Shown: piece after piece, positions 22,912 through 25,754 of the stretch | How positions within the stretch are numbered: the first letter of the stretch is position 1 | Layout of the letters: each line of letters begins with the position of its first letter | Assembly: GCA_035548495.1 (NCBI GenBank) | Contig: DASZSV010000029.1 | Span: 1 to 25,754, forward strand | Length of the DNA: 25,754 nt | Origin: CAILZL01 sp035548495 | GTDB lineage: Bacteria > Pseudomonadota > Gammaproteobacteria > Steroidobacterales > Steroidobacteraceae | Reading direction: 5' to 3' | Notes under the pieces: generated by a model | What the model was told of the DNA's origin: nothing | The model's input: only the letters and a program-made list of their open reading frames with translations | Database searches by the model: none | Translations under genes and position numbers: made by a program

Positions 22912-24297
22912 GTGAAAATCATCATTCTGGGTGCTGGACAGGTGGGCCGTACTGCGGCCAGCCATCTGGCACGCGAAGAAGCCAACGAAATCACCGTGGT
23001 CGATCGCGATGAAACGTTGTTGCGCGATTTGCAGGATCGTCTGGATATTCGCACCATCATCGGCAATGGCGCGCATCCCGGCATTCTTGAGGCGGCCGGT
23101 GCGCGCCAGGCCGATGTATTTATTGCGCTGACCAACAGCGATGAAGTGAACATGGTGGCGTGCCAGATTGTCGCGACCATGTTCAACAAGGATGCCACAC
23201 GCATTGCGCGCATCCGTTCGGGCGAATTCATCCGCCATGAAAAATTGTTTACAGGTGAAGATCGCGCCTTTGGTGTGGATGTCACACTCAGTCCCGAACA
23301 ACTGGTGACGGATCATGTGGCACGCTTGATCCGTTATCCCGGTGCATTGCAGGTGCTGGATTTTGCCGAAGAGCGGGTGCGCATGGTCAGTGCACGCGCC
23401 TTGCCCGGCGGTTTGCTGGTGGGACAACGTTTGCGTACGCTGCGTGACCACATTCCCAACAGCGATGCGCGTGTGGCGGCGATTTACCGCAATGGCCGCA
23501 ATATCAAACCCGCCGGCGATACCGTCATTGAAATTGGCGATGAAATCTTTTTCATTGCTGCGCGTCGCGATATTCGTCCGGTGATGAACGAAATTCAGCG
23601 TCTCGAAGATCCGGCGCGTCGTGTGGTCATCGCCGGCGGCGGCAACATCGGATTTCGCCTGGCGCAAAAGCTTGAAGAAACCAATCAGGTGAAATTGATC
23701 GAACGCGATTCACGCCGTGCACGCCGGATTTCCGAACAGCTTTCCAGCACGATTGTGCTGACAGGCGATGCGTCTGACGAAGAGTTGCTGCTGGAGGAAA
23801 ACATCGACAATGCCGATGTGTTTGTTGCGGTGACCAACGCCGAAGAAGCCAACATTCTTTCCGCCATGCTGGCCAAGCGTCTTGGCGCCAAGAAGGTGAT
23901 GGCGTTGATCAATCGCCCTGCGTATGCAGAGTTGATGGAAGGCGGCAATCTGGATGTGGCCATCTCGCCGCAGATGATTACCATCGGTTCCGTGCTCGCA
24001 CATGTGCGACGTGGTGATGTGGTACAGGTGCACTCATTGCGCCGCGGTACGGCGGAAGCCATTGAAGCAGTGGCGCATGGTATTCAGGGCGAAGGCCGTG
24101 TCATCGGCCGGCGCATCATGGATATCCCTCTGCCTGATGGCGCAACCATTGCCGCGATTGTCCGTGGTGAAGAAGTACTGATGGCACATCATGATACGGT
24201 GGTGAATCGTGATGATCACGTCATTCTGTTTCTCACTGATCGCCGCCAGATTGATGCTGTGGAACGCCTGTTTGATGTGCCACGCCGCCGCCGCTGA
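22912..24297 (+). CDS. trkA: Trk system potassium uptake regulatory protein TrkA
   Basis: A 461-residue peripheral membrane protein (E. coli: 458) that gates the TrkH potassium channel in response to nucleotides. It starts at GTG 22912 with MKIIILGAGQVGRTAA, the classic N-terminus. It holds two RCK units in tandem. The first Rossmann fold has GAGQVG at 7-12 and VVDRDE; the second has IAGGGNIGFRLAQ near residue 243. Each is followed by an RCK_C domain (ALPGGLLVGQRLRTL and ADGATIAAIVRGE-like segments). Both nucleotide-binding Gly motifs are intact. GAGG lies shortly upstream as a ribosome binding site. trkH begins 9 bases after its stop, so the two form an operon. Confidence 0.97.
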   Translation: MKIIILGAGQVGRTAASHLAREEANEITVVDRDETLLRDLQDRLDIRTIIGNGAHPGILEAAGARQADVFIALTNSDEVNMVACQIVATMFNKDATRIARIRSGEFIRHEKLFTGEDRAFGVDVTLSPEQLVTDHVARLIRYPGALQVLDFAEERVRMVSARALPGGLLVGQRLRTLRDHIPNSDARVAAIYRNGRNIKPAGDTVIEIGDEIFFIAARRDIRPVMNEIQRLEDPARRVVIAGGGNIGFRLAQKLEETNQVKLIERDSRRARRISEQLSSTIVLTGDASDEELLLEENIDNADVFVAVTNAEEANILSAMLAKRLGAKKVMALINRPAYAELMEGGNLDVAISPQMITIGSVLAHVRRGDVVQVHSLRRGTAEAIEAVAHGIQGEGRVIGRRIMDIPLPDGATIAAIVRGEEVLMAHHDTVVNRDDHVILFLTDRRQIDAVERLFDVPRRRR

Positions 24298-24306
24298 TAA
24301 CACAAC

Positions 24307-25754
24307 ATGAATCTACTGGTTGTTCAACGCATTCTCGGTTTGTTGCTGATGCTGTTCAGCGTCACCATGTTGCCGCCCGCCGGTGTGTCCATGTACTACC
24401 ATGATGGCAGTGCAGGTGCATTCATCTATTCATTCATCAGTCTGTTTGTTATCGGCGGACTGGTGTGGTTGCCGGTGCGCAAACAGCAACGTGAGTTACG
24501 CTGGGGCGATGGCTTTCTGGTGGTGGCGCTGTTCTGGATTGTGCTCGGTGTGGCGGGCGCTGCGCCGCTGGCATTGTCTCTTGAGCCCAGCATATCGCTT
24601 ACCGATGCCGTGTTTGAAGCGGTATCCGGTTTTACAACGACCAGTGCGACAACGCTGACCCATCTCGATGAACTGCCGCGTTCCATACTGTATTACCGTC
24701 ATCAGATTCAATGGCTCGGCGGCATTGGCATGGTGGTGCTCGCGGTTGCGTTGTTGCCCATGCTGGGTATTGGCGGCATGCAATTGCTGCGTGCAGAAAC
24801 ACCGGGACAGGTGAAGGAAACACGATTGACGCCGCGCATTACCGAAACCGCCAAAGCATTGTGGATTGTATATGTGTTGATCACCGCCGCATGTGCGGTG
24901 TGCTACTGGGCGGCGGGCATGACGCCATTCGATGCCATCGGTCACAGCTTCTCCACGGTATCCACCGGCGGTTTTTCCAGTCATGATGCAGGACTGGGTT
25001 ACTTCAACAACCCGGCCATTGAATACATCGCCACCTTTTTCATGTTTCTCGGCGGCATCAATTTCTCGTTGCACTTCATTGCATGGCGGCGCATGAGCTT
25101 GCGCACCTACATGCGTGATTCCGAATGGCGTGTATATGCAGGCGTGCTGATTGTCGGCGTGGTGTTGTTCACCATCACGTTGATCGCCACCGGCACGTTC
25201 AGCGATGACGGCTATTCATTCCGCAGTGCGCTGTTTCATGTGGTTTCGATGCTGACAACCACTGGCTATGAAACCAGTGATATCTCAACATGGCCTGGTG
25301 CATTGCCGGTGATGCTGATCCTGGTGACCTTCATGGGTGGATGTGCAGGCTCCAGTGCGGGCGGCATGAAAGTAATCCGCTGGATGCTGATGTGGAAGCA
25401 GGGCACGCGTGAAGTGAACCGCCTGATGCATCCCAGCGCCACGTTTGCCGTCAAGCTCGGCGGACGTCCTGTGCCATGGCGCATCATCGACGCAGTGTGG
25501 GGATTCTTTGCCATCTATGTTGTTTGTTTTGCCGCATTGATGGTGTTGTTGATCGCGACGGGTGTGGATCAGGTGTCGGCGTTTTCTGCCATTGCGGCCT
25601 GTATTAACAATGCAGGTCCCGGTCTGGGTTCGGTTGCCAATAATTTTTCCAGCATCAGTGAACCCGGAAAATGGATATGCGTGCTGGCGATGTTGCTGGG
25701 ACGACTGGAAGTGTATCCGCTGATCGTGGTGATTACACCGGCGTTCTGGCGGCG
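24307..25754 (+). CDS. trkH: Trk potassium uptake channel subunit TrkH (3' end cut by window)
   Basis: The frame opens with ATG at 24307 (MNLLVVQRILG) and runs to the window end without a stop, giving 482 codons; E. coli TrkH has 483 residues. The last residues seen (ITPAFWR) correspond to the normal TrkH C-terminus, so only a few codons and the stop are missing. All four pore-loop motifs are visible: SGFTTTSATTL at about 108-118, FSTVSTGGFSSHD, MLTTTGYETSD and INNAGPGLG, which together form the K+ filter. QWLGGIGMVVL is another family hallmark. The protein is an inner-membrane channel gated by TrkA, encoded 9 bases upstream. No strong ribosome binding site is seen, which suggests coupling to trkA translation. 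Confidence 0.96.
   Translation, partial: MNLLVVQRILGLLLMLFSVTMLPPAGVSMYYHDGSAGAFIYSFISLFVIGGLVWLPVRKQQRELRWGDGFLVVALFWIVLGVAGAAPLALSLEPSISLTDAVFEAVSGFTTTSATTLTHLDELPRSILYYRHQIQWLGGIGMVVLAVALLPMLGIGGMQLLRAETPGQVKETRLTPRITETAKALWIVYVLITAACAVCYWAAGMTPFDAIGHSFSTVSTGGFSSHDAGLGYFNNPAIEYIATFFMFLGGINFSLHFIAWRRMSLRTYMRDSEWRVYAGVLIVGVVLFTITLIATGTFSDDGYSFRSALFHVVSMLTTTGYETSDISTWPGALPVMLILVTFMGGCAGSSAGGMKVIRWMLMWKQGTREVNRLMHPSATFAVKLGGRPVPWRIIDAVWGFFAIYVVCFAALMVLLIATGVDQVSAFSAIAACINNAGPGLGSVANNFSSISEPGKWICVLAMLLGRLEVYPLIVVITPAFWR

Noticed and set aside
1..25754. CRISPR array, tRNA or rRNA genes, insertion sequence, integrase
   Set aside because: No regularly spaced repeats, cloverleaf, rRNA motif or transposase/integrase reading frame was recognised.

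Overview
The window reads as chromosomal DNA of a gammaproteobacterium of moderate GC content; I cannot name the genus. The strongest clues are the rpoZ-spoT-(ridA)-recG gene order, a bifunctional SpoT, UbiA, a two-RCK-domain TrkA followed by TrkH, and TatB and TatC proteins of the proteobacterial type. Most of it is core housekeeping DNA with a few accessory genes. There is no rRNA, tRNA, CRISPR array, prophage or transposase.

Layout. Positions 1-222 hold the 3' end of a small membrane protein. Positions 230-5715 (+) are a complete peptide-type ABC importer: binding protein, two permeases and a double ATPase. After a candidate extended -10 promoter, 5925-7481 (+) encodes a secreted HExxH metallopeptidase with a TPR-like C-terminal part. 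A minus-strand block from 11534 down to 7636 runs dtd, tatB, tatC, an atypical tyrosine-phosphatase-like protein and a secreted GH9 glycosidase. tatA is absent from it. A ComEA-like DNA-binding protein (11991-11701, minus) lies upstream, separated from dtd by a 30-bp perfect palindrome.

A divergent promoter region (11992-12242) with two inverted repeats then leads to rpoZ (with an unusual repeat-built acidic tail) and spoT. The usual continuation to ridA and recG is interrupted by about 1.7 kb of accessory genes: a RHH/ParE toxin-antitoxin pair with its own operator-like promoter, and a minus-strand NTF2-like/GNAT pair. recG is preceded by a GC-rich palindromic element that contains its ribosome binding site, and followed by a perfect palindromic hairpin repeat.

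The last part holds a TfoX N-terminal-domain protein (minus), ubiA with an unusual Pro/Glu-rich N-terminal extension, a SEC-C/TPR/sulfotransferase fusion (minus), and the potassium uptake pair trkA-trkH, with trkH running off the window almost at its natural end.

Functional view: rpoZ-spoT-recG links RNA polymerase, (p)ppGpp and replication-fork repair. TrkAH handles potassium uptake, the ABC system peptide uptake, UbiA ubiquinone synthesis, and Tat folded-protein export. I found no clear-cut new multi-gene system. The best leads are the omega-subunit tail, the phosphatase-like protein with a shortened P-loop next to GH9 and tatC, the SEC-C/TPR/sulfotransferase fusion, the secreted metallopeptidase, and several unexplained palindromes.
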